NCBI GenBank assembly: GCA_964019165.1
Contig: OZ025280.1
Coordinates: forward strand, 11,712,428 to 11,776,427
DNA from: Mastigias papua
Taxonomy: Eukaryota > Cnidaria > Scyphozoa > Rhizostomeae > Mastigiidae
Direction: 5' to 3'
Length of the DNA: 64,000 nucleotides
Below the pieces are notes generated by a model. The model was not told the origin of the DNA and made no database searches. It saw only the letters and a program-made list of their open reading frames with translations. A program made the translations under genes and the position numbers. Within the stretch, counting starts at the first letter, position 1. Every line of letters starts with the position of its first letter. Shown here one piece after another: positions 46,238-56,689 of the stretch.

Positions 46238-46960
46238 ATGCCACGCCAAGCTGCCTCGACAACCTGGGTCATGGACGAAGAAACCATCAAAGGCATTATA
46301 GAAAGGGCTACACAAGACCTAATTACAAAGAGTGACATGCAGGATCTTATTTCAAAACTTGAAGAAAAGATGGAAAGGGTCCTTGCTGCCAAAATAGATG
46401 AGCTCGTAAAGCCACTTGAAGATAAAATACAATCTTTGGAAAGTAAGATATCTCTTTACGAAGCTCATATGGAAGATCTTAAAGTAAGAGTCGACGACAA
46501 TGAGCAGTATAGTCGTCGCTCTTGCCTACGAATAATGGGAATACCCTTGCCTAAAAGTGAGAAGGAATCCTCGCAAGATTGTGCAAAGAAAGTGATGGAT
46601 GTTTTTACGGAGCTGGAACTTAACATCTCAGAAGATGATATTGATAGGGCACATCGGGTGGGGAAAAGAGTAAGAGATGAAGATGGAATGGAAGCTCAGG
46701 CAATGATTGTGAAGCTGAATGCTTGGAAACATAAAGTTGCGGTTTACCGTTCACGAAAGACACTTCAGAACCAGCGCATCTTCGTTGACCTGACACTGAG
46801 GCATGCCAAATTACTCAAACTGGCCCGAACTCTTGTGAAATCAAAAGCAAACTTTGAGTTTGCGTTTGCTGACATCAATTGCCGCCTTGGAGTGAAAAGC
46901 AAAAGTAACAGGTTTAGCTTTTTTAGTACTAAAAAAGAACTTTTGGCCATAGTTTCTTAA
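46238..46960 (+). CDS. LINE ORF1 protein, coiled coil plus RRM-like region
   Basis: 240 residues from ATG 46,238. Residues about 25-95 form a coiled coil (LISKLEEKMERVLAAKIDEL, SLESKISLYEAHMEDLKVRV). There follows the NEQYSRRSCLRIMGIP motif typical of L1-ORF1p/transposase-22-like proteins, where an RRM-type fold starts. The segment IDRAHRVGK and a basic C-terminal domain complete it. Such proteins bind LINE RNA as trimers and chaperone it. No lesion is visible. About 230 bp of 5' UTR precede it, and a 400-500 bp spacer separates it from ORF2. Confidence 0.85.
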   Translation: MPRQAASTTWVMDEETIKGIIERATQDLITKSDMQDLISKLEEKMERVLAAKIDELVKPLEDKIQSLESKISLYEAHMEDLKVRVDDNEQYSRRSCLRIMGIPLPKSEKESSQDCAKKVMDVFTELELNISEDDIDRAHRVGKRVRDEDGMEAQAMIVKLNAWKHKVAVYRSRKTLQNQRIFVDLTLRHAKLLKLARTLVKSKANFEFAFADINCRLGVKSKSNRFSFFSTKKELLAIVS

Positions 46961-47430
46961 GCATTTTCCTTTTCTCCTTTTGATGAGAGTTTGTTGTTTG
47001 TTTTTTTTCCTTTGTAATGTTCTTCCAATTCCTTGGAAATGGAATTGAAAGAAATTTATAAGGTCCAATGGCCCCCGCACTGAAACTTTCTCTGTCAAAG
47101 TTTTCCCATTGTTAAAATTAACTATTGAATGCAATTACTCCTTACATTTTTGTTTTGCATGATAAATTATGAAACAGAACAGTGCAAATACCATTCCAGT
47201 ATTAACCCCACATGCATTTTATCTAATTGTAATCAGTTTCCCTTGGATGCTTTTGCTGTTCCTTTCCTTTGTTGTTTTTTAAGTATTAAGAATTTAAAAT
47301 CTATTTATTTATTTTTTACTTTTACTACTTAGATATTATTGTTATTAATTACTCCGTAATTAATTCTAAATCAGACGATGATGTCCTTATCAAGTAAGCT
47401 CCATGAATTGGTAGCTAACATAGCCTTTGA

Positions 47431-50400
47431 GACAGAATTCGAAACATCAAATTTAAAAACCCTTGCTGCATTTGCAAAAACAGTGTCAAACATAACCATA
47501 AATCAATTGTTTGTGACCAGTGCAATAATTGGATTCACATAGAATGTAATAACATTTTACTTTCTGAATATAAGCAACTCCGAAGTGATCCTGATAATAA
47601 ACAATGGGTTTGTTTATATTGTTCGGTATTAACCAACTCCACCATTTTCCCCTTTACCCTTCTACCTGATAGTGTCTTCCAAGAAACAAATGACCTTGAA
47701 ATCTCCTCTAACGATCACCTAGCTTATCCATCCTTTGAAATCACATCCAAGGTAAGTAACTTGCCTAATTTATCCGATTATGACATTGATGAAAATTTAA
47801 ACATAAATTTTAGTTCTCAATATTAGTCACTACATGAATTGACTGCTTTAGAAGTTTCCAATAAGGACTTTGCCGTTTTCCATATGAATATTCGTAGTCT
47901 TTCACTTCATTATGAAGAATTTCGAGCTCTTTTGTCTTCTCTCAAAATTGACTTTCAAGTTATCAGTCTTTCTGAAATCAAGGCATCTACGAATGCTCCC
48001 ATAAAATCTAATTTACAATTATCTGGCTACACGTTCTACCACACTCTCTCTCTTAGTGCTGCTGGAGGAGTCGGCATCTATGTTAAAGAAAATCTCACAA
48101 CACGCAAAAGAGAAGATTTGTCTATCAGTAATGCGGGGTTTGAAACTCTCTGGGTAGAAATTGATAATTCTAGATCTAAAAATATCCTCTGTTGTTGTGC
48201 ATATAGACACCCCAGCTCAGATATTGCAAAGTTTACACAACACATTCAGGAAACCCTCTGCTTAATTGCCAATGAAGATAAAATTATCCATATCATGGGT
48301 GACTTCAATATAAATTTACTCAACTATGGCCATCATACTTTCACAGATGACTTTATTAATCTGATGTTCTCCTCTCACTTTATGCCTTCCATCCTGCACC
48401 CAACTCGTATCACGGACACCAGCTCCACACTTATTGATAACATCTTCTTAAGTAATGTGACTCACTGTAATATTCTTAGTGGTAACATACTATCCATGAT
48501 TTCTGACCATCTTCCCCAGTTTGCCATTCTGAAGGACAATGCACCTGAGTTTAAAAATACATCCTATTTTGCTCATGACTATAGGAAGTTTGATGAGGCT
48601 AGTTTTCTGTCAGAATATTCGGAACTTGATATATCCTATCTTCATGATGAAAGTACTGATCTAAATATAAAATTTGACACCTTTTTGCATAACCTCGATA
48701 ATCTTATTAAGAAACACTGTCCTAAGAAAAAGTTGAATAAGAAAATGCTAAAGTTAAGAAACAAACCTTGGATCAACTTTAAGATTAAAAAATTGATGAA
48801 AATTGGAGATAAGCTATTTAAGCACTTCAAAGTGTCAAAGTCACCTGCTGCCCTTAAAGCGTACAAACAGTTCCGCAACCGTGTTGTCAATGAATTCATA
48901 CAGAGTAAGAAGAATTATTATCAGCAGTACTTTGATGAAAACAAAAACAATATGAAACTGTTGTGGAAAGGTATTAAAGATATAATTAGTTTGAAACCAA
49001 ATAATACCAATACATTCTCACATCTAGTTGATGACAATGGCCTAAAAATATCTGATTCTATCCATATTGCAAATGAATTTAATGAATACTTTACCAAGGT
49101 AGCTGAACGAATCACAAAAAAAATCCCAAGAATGCAAATATCTCCTTTATCTTACTTATCAAATTCAAACTCTGATTCTTTTTTCATATCTCTGTGTACA
49201 GCAAACGAGGTATCTAATGTAATACAATCACTAAAAAATGGAAAGTCCTCTGGACCAAATAGCATTCCAGTCAGATTATTGAAAGTTCCTAATTATCCTA
49301 TTTCCTCTGATCTCTCCGCTCTAATAAACGAGTCCTTCACAACTGGAGTTTTTCCTGAAAAATTAAAAATCGCGAAGGTAATTCCACTATTTAAAAAAGG
49401 TCTCAAGACCAAAACATGTAACTACAGACCACTTTCATTGCTTTCCATTTTTAGTAAAATATTCGAAAAACTTATGCAGGCTCGCCTTCAAAAGTTTCTT
49501 GACACATGTGAGGTCTTATTCAGTATGCAATTCGGATTTCGCAGTGGTCACTCTACGGAACATGCACTAGTTACTTTAACTGAAAGTATTAAATCAACTC
49601 TCGACAATAACAGACTTGGCTGTGGAATTTTCATAGATCTGCAAAAAGCTTTCGATACTGTTAATCATGGAATACTGCTTAAAAAACTAGAACATTATGG
49701 TATAAGAGATACTGCTCTTGATTGGTTTGAATCCTACCTTAGCAATCGTAGACAATTGGTATCAATTAATGGCTATTCCTCTTCCTTATGTGATATAACA
49801 TGTGGTGTACCACAGGGATCCGTCCTTGGACCTATCCTATTTCTTATCTACATTAACAACTTACCAAATGCTACTAGTGTATTGTCATTCTTCCTGTTTG
49901 CTGATGACACAAACATTTACTTAGAAGCTGATGATATCGATAGCCTAACTAGAGTTGTTAATAAAGAGCTGTGTAAGATCAAATCTTGGCTCGACTGTAA
50001 CAAACTGGCACTTAACATCGACAAAACTAACTTTGTCCTTTTTCATTCTCCCAGGAAAAAAGTACCTGACGCTATTGACATTAAACTTGGCAAGAAAAAC
50101 ATTTCAAGGTCTAAGTATGTGAAATTTCTAGGAATCTTGTTAGATGAACATCTCACTTGGAAATACCATATCTCTGAACTTCATAAAAAACTAACCAGAA
50201 CTTCCGGAATATTTTTCAAAATAAGACACTACATTCCCTTGCAACCTCTGATCAGCCTCTATAAGTCTCTGTTTTCCTCATTTCTCAATTATGGCATTAC
50301 TGCTTGGGGGTTAACATATGATACTTATTTAAAGCCTCTTTACCTTCTCCAAAAGAAAATCTTAAGATGCATCCGCTTTTCGCATTTTGCAGCTCCATCT

Positions 50401-50739
50401 TCAAAAATTTTTAATTCACTAAAAATTCTTAAGCTCGAAGATGTTATACATTTAACTAGTCTGACGTTTGTCTACAAAGCTCTAAACAAAGTATCTCCTG
50501 CCTGCTTTCACACATACTTTACTCCGAACTCATCTGTTCATAGAATTGTAACTCGTCAGGTAACCAGGGGTGACCTCTTTCAATCCTTAAAAAATACCAC
50601 ACTTTATGGTCTTAAAACAATCAAGTATTATGGTTCCAAACTTTGGAATACACTCCCACTTTTCATTCGGATTTCTTGTTCTGCTTCAGTATTTCGATCC
50701 AGTCTCAAGACCTTTTTTATAGACTCATATTTACGTTGA
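47431..50739 (+). pseudogene. LINE ORF2: PHD-like finger, endonuclease, reverse transcriptase
   Basis: In one frame, 47,461-47,640 encodes a PHD-like zinc finger (CCICKNSVKHNHKSIVCDQC, then WIHIEC and WVCLYC). A TAG at 47,824 follows, then 966 unbroken codons to 50,739. The endonuclease has HMNIRSLSLHYEEF, SLSEIKAS, YRHPSS, MGDFNINLL and SDHLPQF. RT has NYRPLSLLSIFSKIFEKL, DLQKAFDTVNH, GVPQGSVLGPILFLIYIN and the catalytic FADD at 49,897-49,908. All catalytic residues I can place are present. The true start is uncertain: an upstream stop at 47,428 bounds the frame, and no good ATG precedes the finger. Confidence 0.88.
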
Positions 50740-51073
50740 CACTTTCATTTAGTAGCTCAAAGCTTAACGGAATTCTCACAATTGCTTGCTACTTGATACA
50801 CATCTGGATTTGGTTCGTTGTAGTTTTTAATAAAATTCTTTTAGTTTTCTTTGTTTTTATTGGGGGGACTCTCTCTCGATTAGTTTATCTATTTAGAGAG
50901 TTCCTCCTTAGTCAATTACTCTTAAATACAACCTTGTAATATGCTTTTGTCTTTTTTGTGTTTCTTATAATCAATGTTAAAGTAAATGTAGTTTGTATTT
51001 AATAATGTTTTTTATGTAATTACCTGTAGACTGTATTTGGGATTAAATGATAAATGAATGAAAACTGAAAAAC

Positions 51074-51084
51074 TCATAGTCATA
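51074..51084. repeat. target-site duplication, right (LINE in Helitron D)
   Basis: A second TCATAGTCATA, directly after the LINE 3' repeats. Confidence 0.75.
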
Positions 51085-51264
51085 CCTGTCACTTGATGGG
51101 CTATAGTGTATATGTTATGCACTGTTACAAGTATACCACTAGATTTTACAACACTCTCTACGTTAGAATTGAAATATGCAGGAGACAAAGCGTGATGTTG
51201 TTCACTAATGTCTCATTGTAAAGACCAGTTTGAACAACTATGTGCTTATTTCATATATAGGAGA

Positions 51265-51610
51265 CTAGCTTAGTACAGATAGCCCACTAAACGCAGGCTC
51301 CCCTTATCCCAGTTAAAAAGTTGCAGATTAGCCTAGGAAAGACTAACGCTGTGTCCCCATAAAAATGCATGGTCTACATTTTCGATGAGCAAGGATGAAA
51401 AAAGCTCGCATAGGATCACAAGATGGTGACACCATGGGCCTCTGTTATGGAGCACGTGACCTTCGGCCTTGCATTGTGCAATTCAAAGAAAAGTGCAAGA
51501 AAAAAGTGTGCAAGAAATGCTCTGATACCTGCGCTAGGCTACAGGCTTCTTGACTTTCAAACCTTTCCTGTACAGCCCCGTAGCCTCGGGCTATCTGTAC
51601 TAAGCTATCT
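51265..51610. repeat. 3' terminal hairpin of Helitron D
   Basis: The stem CTAGCTTAGTACAGATAGCCC (51,265-51,285) pairs with GGGCTATCTGTACTAAGCTA (from 51,588). As in unit B, only the left-arm sequence of the large palindrome is kept inside. Confidence 0.75.
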
Positions 51611-51619
51611 TATTACTAG

Positions 51620-52372
51620 TTTCCCAATAAACCTATGTACCCTTTGATGGATCACACAAGTGTTGACCAAGACCCCTCAAGTACTCTTCCTTGGCTTTTT
51701 CCATTACCCTGGTGGTTTCATTCCAAACACATTTTACATTCCCCCATTCTCTAGTGTTTACCATTTTCAACACATTTTTATATATTCTATGCTTCCGACA
51801 CATAGCTTTTTTGACACGTGTAGTGATCCAGGGTGGGTCTTTTGCATCACAAAATCTCAGAGTTTGGAATGTGTGTCGATACAATGCTGAGAAATTTGTT
51901 AGTGAACCAAGCAGTAGCCTCAGTATTGTTCAGGCATCTAAGATCCCCATCCCAAATCACACTATTGAGATCAGACCTCAATAATTCAACATTTGCTTTG
52001 TGGTATTTCCAGATACACCGCTTAAAAGTAGAAGGGGTTGGAATCTGTACATTAGCAATGCCTTAAATGATATCATGATGAAAATTTTCATACAAAGAAG
52101 GTGTACTCCCTAGTCAACAAGCACTTTCAGCTGATCTGTTATGATCAGATCAATACAGCTATAGGTATTTTGCTGAACATGGGTTGGTTGATTAATTACC
52201 TGACTCATAGTAAGAATGTCTAGCAAATCGTTAAGTTCGATACCTTCAAAGTTTTCATTGTCCTCGGCCCACCACTTGCTGGACCTACAGTTGAAATCAT
52301 CAGTAATGATCAAGCAGTGCGGTTTCGATGTCTTAATTTTAGAAATCATCGATTCTACATCATTCTACATTT
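51620..52372 (-). pseudogene. jockey/CR1-type LINE, endonuclease half (other part at 37,124-39,443)
   Basis: The minus-strand reading 52,349-52,110 gives MISKIKTSKPHCLIITDDFN (the GDFN-like endonuclease motif), then SSKWWAEDNENFEGIELNDL and SCIDLIITDQ. After stops it continues through VQIPTPSTFKRCIWKYHKAN to YLRGLGQHLCDPSKG at 51,660, the linker before RT. At 51,620 it meets the Helitron, and the protein carries on at 39,443 as ISNRKKVSC. The N-terminal part of the endonuclease is missing beyond 52,372, where a Harbinger fragment abuts. Confidence 0.78.
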
Positions 52373-52374
52373 GG

Positions 52375-53656
52375 CATGTGTGCAAAGGGGCACTGAAGAT
52401 GCACTCTATGTGGATAGGCTGGGTCCCCATAGGTACACAGAGGTTGGCCATCTGGTTTCAGGGAATGTTGCTCCAACTGTTTCAAGAGTGTAGACATTGC
52501 AAGTATGGCACTGTCATGGCATCTTCCCTCCACAGGCCTAGAAGGTTTGGCAAATAGTCCATTGGGTGCAACAATGGATTGACACTTAAGAGCATGGACC
52601 CTTTTGTGACCATTTTAGACAGCCCTCTGATGCTGCTTAGGTCTGCAAATAGGCCTGACTGTCCCATCTACAAAGCCCCAGCAGTTATCAAGAGCAGCAC
52701 CTTTGTTGTGGACAGCATCTGCAAATACTGTTAAACAATCTTGAGATAGCCAAGGTTGTCCGAAACTGGTGAGAAGGTTGCCAAACCACTCAAAGATGTG
52801 GTTGACAACAAGGTTTGTAACCATGCACAGCTGGGATATGGGCTTACCAAAATGAGGTATAAGATCAACATACCTGCAAGGATACACAAATCTTTTTAAA
52901 AGCATACTTAGACTCTCTATAGGATAAACTGTTCTGGCATTTGAACTTGTCAGGGAGTTGTAACGCAGCAGCAAGTCTAAATATGTCCTCTTTTTTGAAG
53001 TGGAATTCAACCTCACATTCATCATCTCGCATATCAAATATACTGAAATGATAATACAAAGAGTACGGTAAGCCAACATGCAAATCTCTACGATAAATTG
53101 GCATCAAAAGAAGAAGTTCCTCGTCATCAATATTGCCATGATCATGCAGCATATATAAGAAATCGTCCATTTCCTTTGTTTGATTTAGCGCCACTTCAAA
53201 GTTGTGGTCTTCAATCGGAAAAGCAAACTTATTGTGGACAGAACCACATTCAGGAAGAGCTAGTTCCAGATCTTGCTGAGGTTCCCATCCGCGTTGTGTC
53301 CTCATACAGAAACTCACTATTAGATCTGCAGTTTCACATTCTTTCTGACCCTCAGCTTTCTTCTTAGCCTCCCCAACCTTTAGCTGCTCCTGCTGGCTCT
53401 CGTCCATCTCAGAAATATTCTCTAGAGCCTGATCCAATTCATCAGGCTCATCAGGGCAGATGCCACTTGCTCTCTCCTCATAAGCTCTCTTCCTTTTGAG
53501 GTCTTTCTGCACTTTGCCAAAACGATCCCTAACAGCCTTCTGATCAACCATGAAGAGAGGGTGCTCCAGTTTATCCAAGGCTTTGGCTATTTTCACCCAC
53601 CATTGCCCTCTATCTCTTGTTCTATAATTGAATTGGAAGGGCTGGATTATGAGCAC
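52375..53656 (-). pseudogene. Harbinger-like transposase with an N-terminal Myb-like domain, truncated
   Basis: The minus ORF 53,656-52,865 (263 residues) starts with a Myb/SANT-like region (RDRGQWWVKIAKALDKLEHP...VRDRFGKVQKDLKRK). An acidic link PDEPDELDQALENISEMDES follows, and then MDDFLYMLHDHGNIDDEELL, the start of a transposase like the one at 53,880. After a frameshift near 52,930 the nuclease continues (VYPCRYVDLIPHFGKPISQL, GFVDGTVRPICRP at about 52,640-52,680, with a stop). YGDPAYP lies at about 52,420-52,440. It is cut at about 52,375 before the third catalytic residue. The fusion may be native or a deletion product. Confidence 0.75.
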
Positions 53657-53939
53657 CTACCTACACAATGCAATGTCATGTTGGTTGTTCCAAGTCATTT
53701 TGTGCCTGTTCATAAAGGCTTTATAGGAAAGTTATCATAGAGACAATAGAGTGTTTATGAATCGTGACGCGCTTAACGAAGACGCTGCGGAGAGTCACAA
53801 GCTGCTGCGTCCTCCTTTACTCTAGATATTTCGATTATGATTTAGTGCATGCTTAAGAAGACGCGTTGGTAGAAAAACAATGGACGATCTACTATTGGAA
53901 GTGCACCATTTGTGAGACATTGACGATGAGGAATTCATA

Positions 53940-54947
53940 ATGTTATATGATCTAAATCGTCAAGTGAACCTCCATGGACATCTGCCGTATTGGCATTATG
54001 ATAAATTTGATTTGGAGCAAATGAGCGAAGGTGAATGCCTGGTAGAATGTAGAGTCGCCAAGAAAGATATACAGGGCCTAGTCAACACACTGAGAATCCC
54101 TCAATCGATACGTTGCTATAATGGATGGAAGGTGGATGCAGTTGAAGCTCTTTGCATCTGTTTGAAACGACTGGCTTATCCTTGCCGATACTGTGATTTA
54201 GTGCCAAGATTTGGCAGGCCAGTTCCACAGCTGTGCACGATAGCCAACACTGTTATCGACATGATTTATGCCAGGTTTGGTTATCTGTTGAGGGACTTGA
54301 ACCAACCGTACCTGTCCCCAGCCAATCTAGAAAAATATGCAGATGCTGTACATTCAAAAGGGGCAGCTCTTCAGAACTGCTGGGGATTTATTGATGGAAC
54401 AGTAAGACCACTTTGTAGACCAATTAGGAATCAACCCCTTGTCTACAATGGTCACAAAAGAGTCCATGCCATTAAATTCCAATCCGTTGTCACCCCGAAT
54501 GGCTTAATTGCACACCTCTTTGGGCCAGTTGAGGGTCGCAGACATGACAGCGGGTTGCTTGCAATGTCAGGGCTGTTAGATCAACTTGAACAGCACTCTT
54601 TCTCCCAAGATAGACATCCCCTCTGCATCTATGGTGACCCTGCTTACCCACAAAGAGTTCATCTAAAATGTCCCATCATAAGAAGGGGGGCTTTGACAGA
54701 TGAGGAACTTGCCTTTAACTCCTCAATGAGCAAAGTCCGTGTTGCAGTGGAATGGGTCTTTGGGGATGTCATAAATTATTTTAAGTTTGTTGATTTTAAG
54801 AAAAACTTGAAAATTGGAATGAGTGCTGTTGGTAAAATTTACATAGTCTGTGCCCTTTTGAGAAACGCCATGACTTGCTTGTATGGTTCATCAACAGCAA
54901 ACTACTTTGATGTACAACCACCAGATATAAATGAATATTTCAGGTAG
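53940..54947 (+). CDS. Harbinger-like DDE transposase 3
   Basis: 335 codons without lesion from ATG 53,940 to TAG at 54,945. The same frame extends upstream to ATG 53,880 (MDDLLLEV), broken by a single TGA at 53,913, so the full protein would be about 354 residues. The N-terminal helical region resembles the protein at 52,865 (YPCRYCDLVPRFGRPVPQLC). The DDE_Tnp_4 nuclease has NCWGFIDGTVRPLCRP (first Asp, about 54,390), IYGDPAYP (second Asp, about 54,630) and VRVAVEWVFGDV (Glu, about 54,750); all three catalytic residues are present. Family knowledge: cut-and-paste transposition with a 3-bp target. It is the most nearly functional transposase in the window. Confidence 0.88.
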   Translation: MLYDLNRQVNLHGHLPYWHYDKFDLEQMSEGECLVECRVAKKDIQGLVNTLRIPQSIRCYNGWKVDAVEALCICLKRLAYPCRYCDLVPRFGRPVPQLCTIANTVIDMIYARFGYLLRDLNQPYLSPANLEKYADAVHSKGAALQNCWGFIDGTVRPLCRPIRNQPLVYNGHKRVHAIKFQSVVTPNGLIAHLFGPVEGRRHDSGLLAMSGLLDQLEQHSFSQDRHPLCIYGDPAYPQRVHLKCPIIRRGALTDEELAFNSSMSKVRVAVEWVFGDVINYFKFVDFKKNLKIGMSAVGKIYIVCALLRNAMTCLYGSSTANYFDVQPPDINEYFR

Positions 54948-55315
54948 GGTTGATTCTTTTCTCAAGTTGACTGGCCCTACTTCTTTCTCATTCACCTACG
55001 TACAGCTCCACAAAAAGGTTTTTTTAAAAGCCACCATTTGTACCAAAGCTCATACACACATGATGAAAATTAGGGATTGTGGACTGGTTTTTTAATCTTT
55101 CTCATTTCACAAAATCAACTAAAAAGTATCAAGAAGCTACAATAGCAGCAAATAAGGCCTTGTAATAGAATGAATTGTATAACTTGCCCAATTGAAACGT
55201 GATACTGTCAGTTTTATAACAAATGTTGATAAGCAAAACAGGTTTCACATGTCTTTTTATATCATAAGATAAAGTGCAAACGTTCTATAGGTATTCAACC
55301 ATGATGCCACATTGA

Positions 55316-55549
55316 TTTTGCTTATTTGGAAAACGGTGACATTGATGTGAATATTAAATTTGACAAATTTATGAAAGATTTTAATACTTTAACAAATAAG
55401 CATGCTCCAATCAAAAATTGGAGTAGAAATGAAATGAAACTCAGAGATAAGCCATGGATAAATAATAGAATACTGAAGATGATGAGAATTCGAGATAGAA
55501 TTTTGCAGAAACTAAAGAAGCAGCACACTCCTGATAACCTGAAATTGTA
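55316..55549 (+). pseudogene. LINE fragment inside Harbinger 3
   Basis: The reading NGDIDVNIKFDKFMKDFNTL then KHAPIKNWSRNEMKLRDKPW resembles the endonuclease-RT linker of CR1/L2 LINEs (compare DLNIKFDTFLHNLDN and LRNKPWI in the LINE at 48,660-48,770). It is about 230 bp, on +, and has no RT. Together with the partner gene being cut here, it looks like a small insertion. Confidence 0.65.
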
Positions 55550-55571
55550 AAGTCAGATTTTTTACCCATGA

Positions 55572-55766
55572 TTAACATGCATGGAGCATAATTTGAGAAA
55601 AATTTGGAAGGGCTAAACACTTGCAATTCATAGGCAACTGTTTGTGGGGGATGGGGTGATTTTTGTAAATAAAATGTGTCGCGATTCTCTCCCAACAGTG
55701 GCCGCGTTCACGACAACCAATGTTATATTGGTAGGGCTCTACCACCATCTTCTCCCTACTCAACAT
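55572..55766 (-). pseudogene. Harbinger 3 Myb-like partner gene, 5' fragment
   Basis: The minus reading begins MLSREKMVVEPYQYNIGCRE and RGHCWERIATHF. It aligns with the start of the 53,656 protein (IQPFQFNYRTRDRGQWWVKIAKAL). It stops after about 35 related residues. The LINE fragment follows directly, so the rest of the gene has been displaced or lost. Confidence 0.55.
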
Positions 55767-56152
55767 GATGTTGTGATCTTGTCCAGTTCATTTTTGACCT
55801 ATGGAACAGTTTAATTCTCAGATTTACAGAGAAGATTCCTCAGATTAGACACCTCCATAACAGTTGGCTGTTGTCTCCAAGCAGAAAAACATGCCGGCAA
55901 TTTAAGTCTAAAGTTTGATCTGCTTAAGTTTCAACTATCTTGCTGAATGTTGGCTATTTATTCTTTACAGCGCAAATTGCCAAGAGAGAAAGTAGGTAAT
56001 TAACATGAATGTGCTACCAGAACAAATTAAAAAAATAATAGTCAATTATTTGTAATACTACTTGATTGCCATCTCTTGTAGCCTAACACGGAAGTTAAAA
56101 TTGCAAACGGAGCTTACAATAGTAACCTACGACATGCAAAATCATACAACTT

Positions 56153-56232
56153 CTAAGAAGGTGTACTATTCATAACACTCTAAGAAGATGTACTATTCAT
56201 AACACTCTAAGAAGGTGTACTATTCATAACAC
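56153..56232. repeat. 27-bp tandem repeat, three copies
   Basis: CTAAGAAGGTGTACTATTCA plus TAACACT is repeated three times almost without change (one copy has GATG for GGTG). It lies in the right part of Harbinger 3. Confidence 0.85.
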
Positions 56233-56689
56233 AGTAGCACAGTAAGTTTCTCTAGCAGTTGTTGCTGCATACGAGTAGGGTAAGTTACGAACGTCTGGAC
56301 TTTTTTCTGTGGCTTTCCAATGTCTACTTGGCTGGCCATTGCGAAAACTTGTTGCTGCAAAAACAATCAGAATGTTGTAGCCATAGAGTTGTATCATATA
56401 AATAAGACGATAAAGTGAAAGATAATGTATCTCTTGAAATAGCTACAACAGGTAAGAGTTAATGAATCAAAAATTACTGACAATACTTACTCAATGTTAT
56501 CTTCATTTAACTGAACGTGAGACTGTCTCTGTTGATGTTCTGAAAGTCATGAGGACGCTCTTGTAGGAAGGGGGATCACCCGGTGGCGCTAGTGTCTAGA
56601 CCTCTCAGCTGCGTCTTCTTCAAGCGCGTCACGACTCATAAACACTCTAATGTATGTTAATGTATGACATGTAAGACAATGTATGTTAT

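Larger units (their letters stand above)
46007..51073 (+). mobile_element. CR1/L2-type LINE, near full length
   Basis: A 5,067-bp non-LTR element with an 11-bp target duplication, an intact ORF1 and a nearly intact ORF2. The 3' end is of the AAATGATAAATGAATGAA short-repeat kind rather than poly(A), as usual for CR1/L2-group LINEs. The only lesion noticed is a TAG at 47,824 between the PHD finger and the endonuclease. It is the youngest-looking LINE in the window and interrupts Helitron D. Confidence 0.88.
43959..51619 (+). mobile_element. Helitron unit D (non-autonomous, downstream member of tandem C-D)
   Basis: It starts TCTATATACTAAG at 43,959 with nothing between it and CTAG of unit C. 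The end is a hairpin (51,265-51,610) followed by TATTACTAG|T. Either 51,610 or 51,619 can be the end; both restore the interrupted LINE frame. Subtracting the LINE at 46,007-51,073 leaves about 2.6 kb. It carries weaker module copies (GGTTGAGT at about 44,306, CACCATGAAAGAT at 44,456) and ATGCGAGGGGATTCCC at 45,014. No Rep/helicase. Confidence 0.78.
53748..56648 (+). mobile_element. PIF/Harbinger element 3, two-gene, well preserved
   Basis: The left end AGAGTGTTTATGAATCGTG (53,748) and right end ...CACGACTCATAAACACTCT (to 56,648) are inverted repeats of about 40 bp with few differences. AAT duplications lie at 53,745-53,747 and 56,649-56,651. Both ends continue with GACGCGCTT..GAAGACGC. Contents: a transposase on +, a fragment of a LINE, the start of a Myb-like partner gene on -, and a 27-bp tandem repeat near the right end. 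Size 2,901 bp. Confidence 0.88.
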
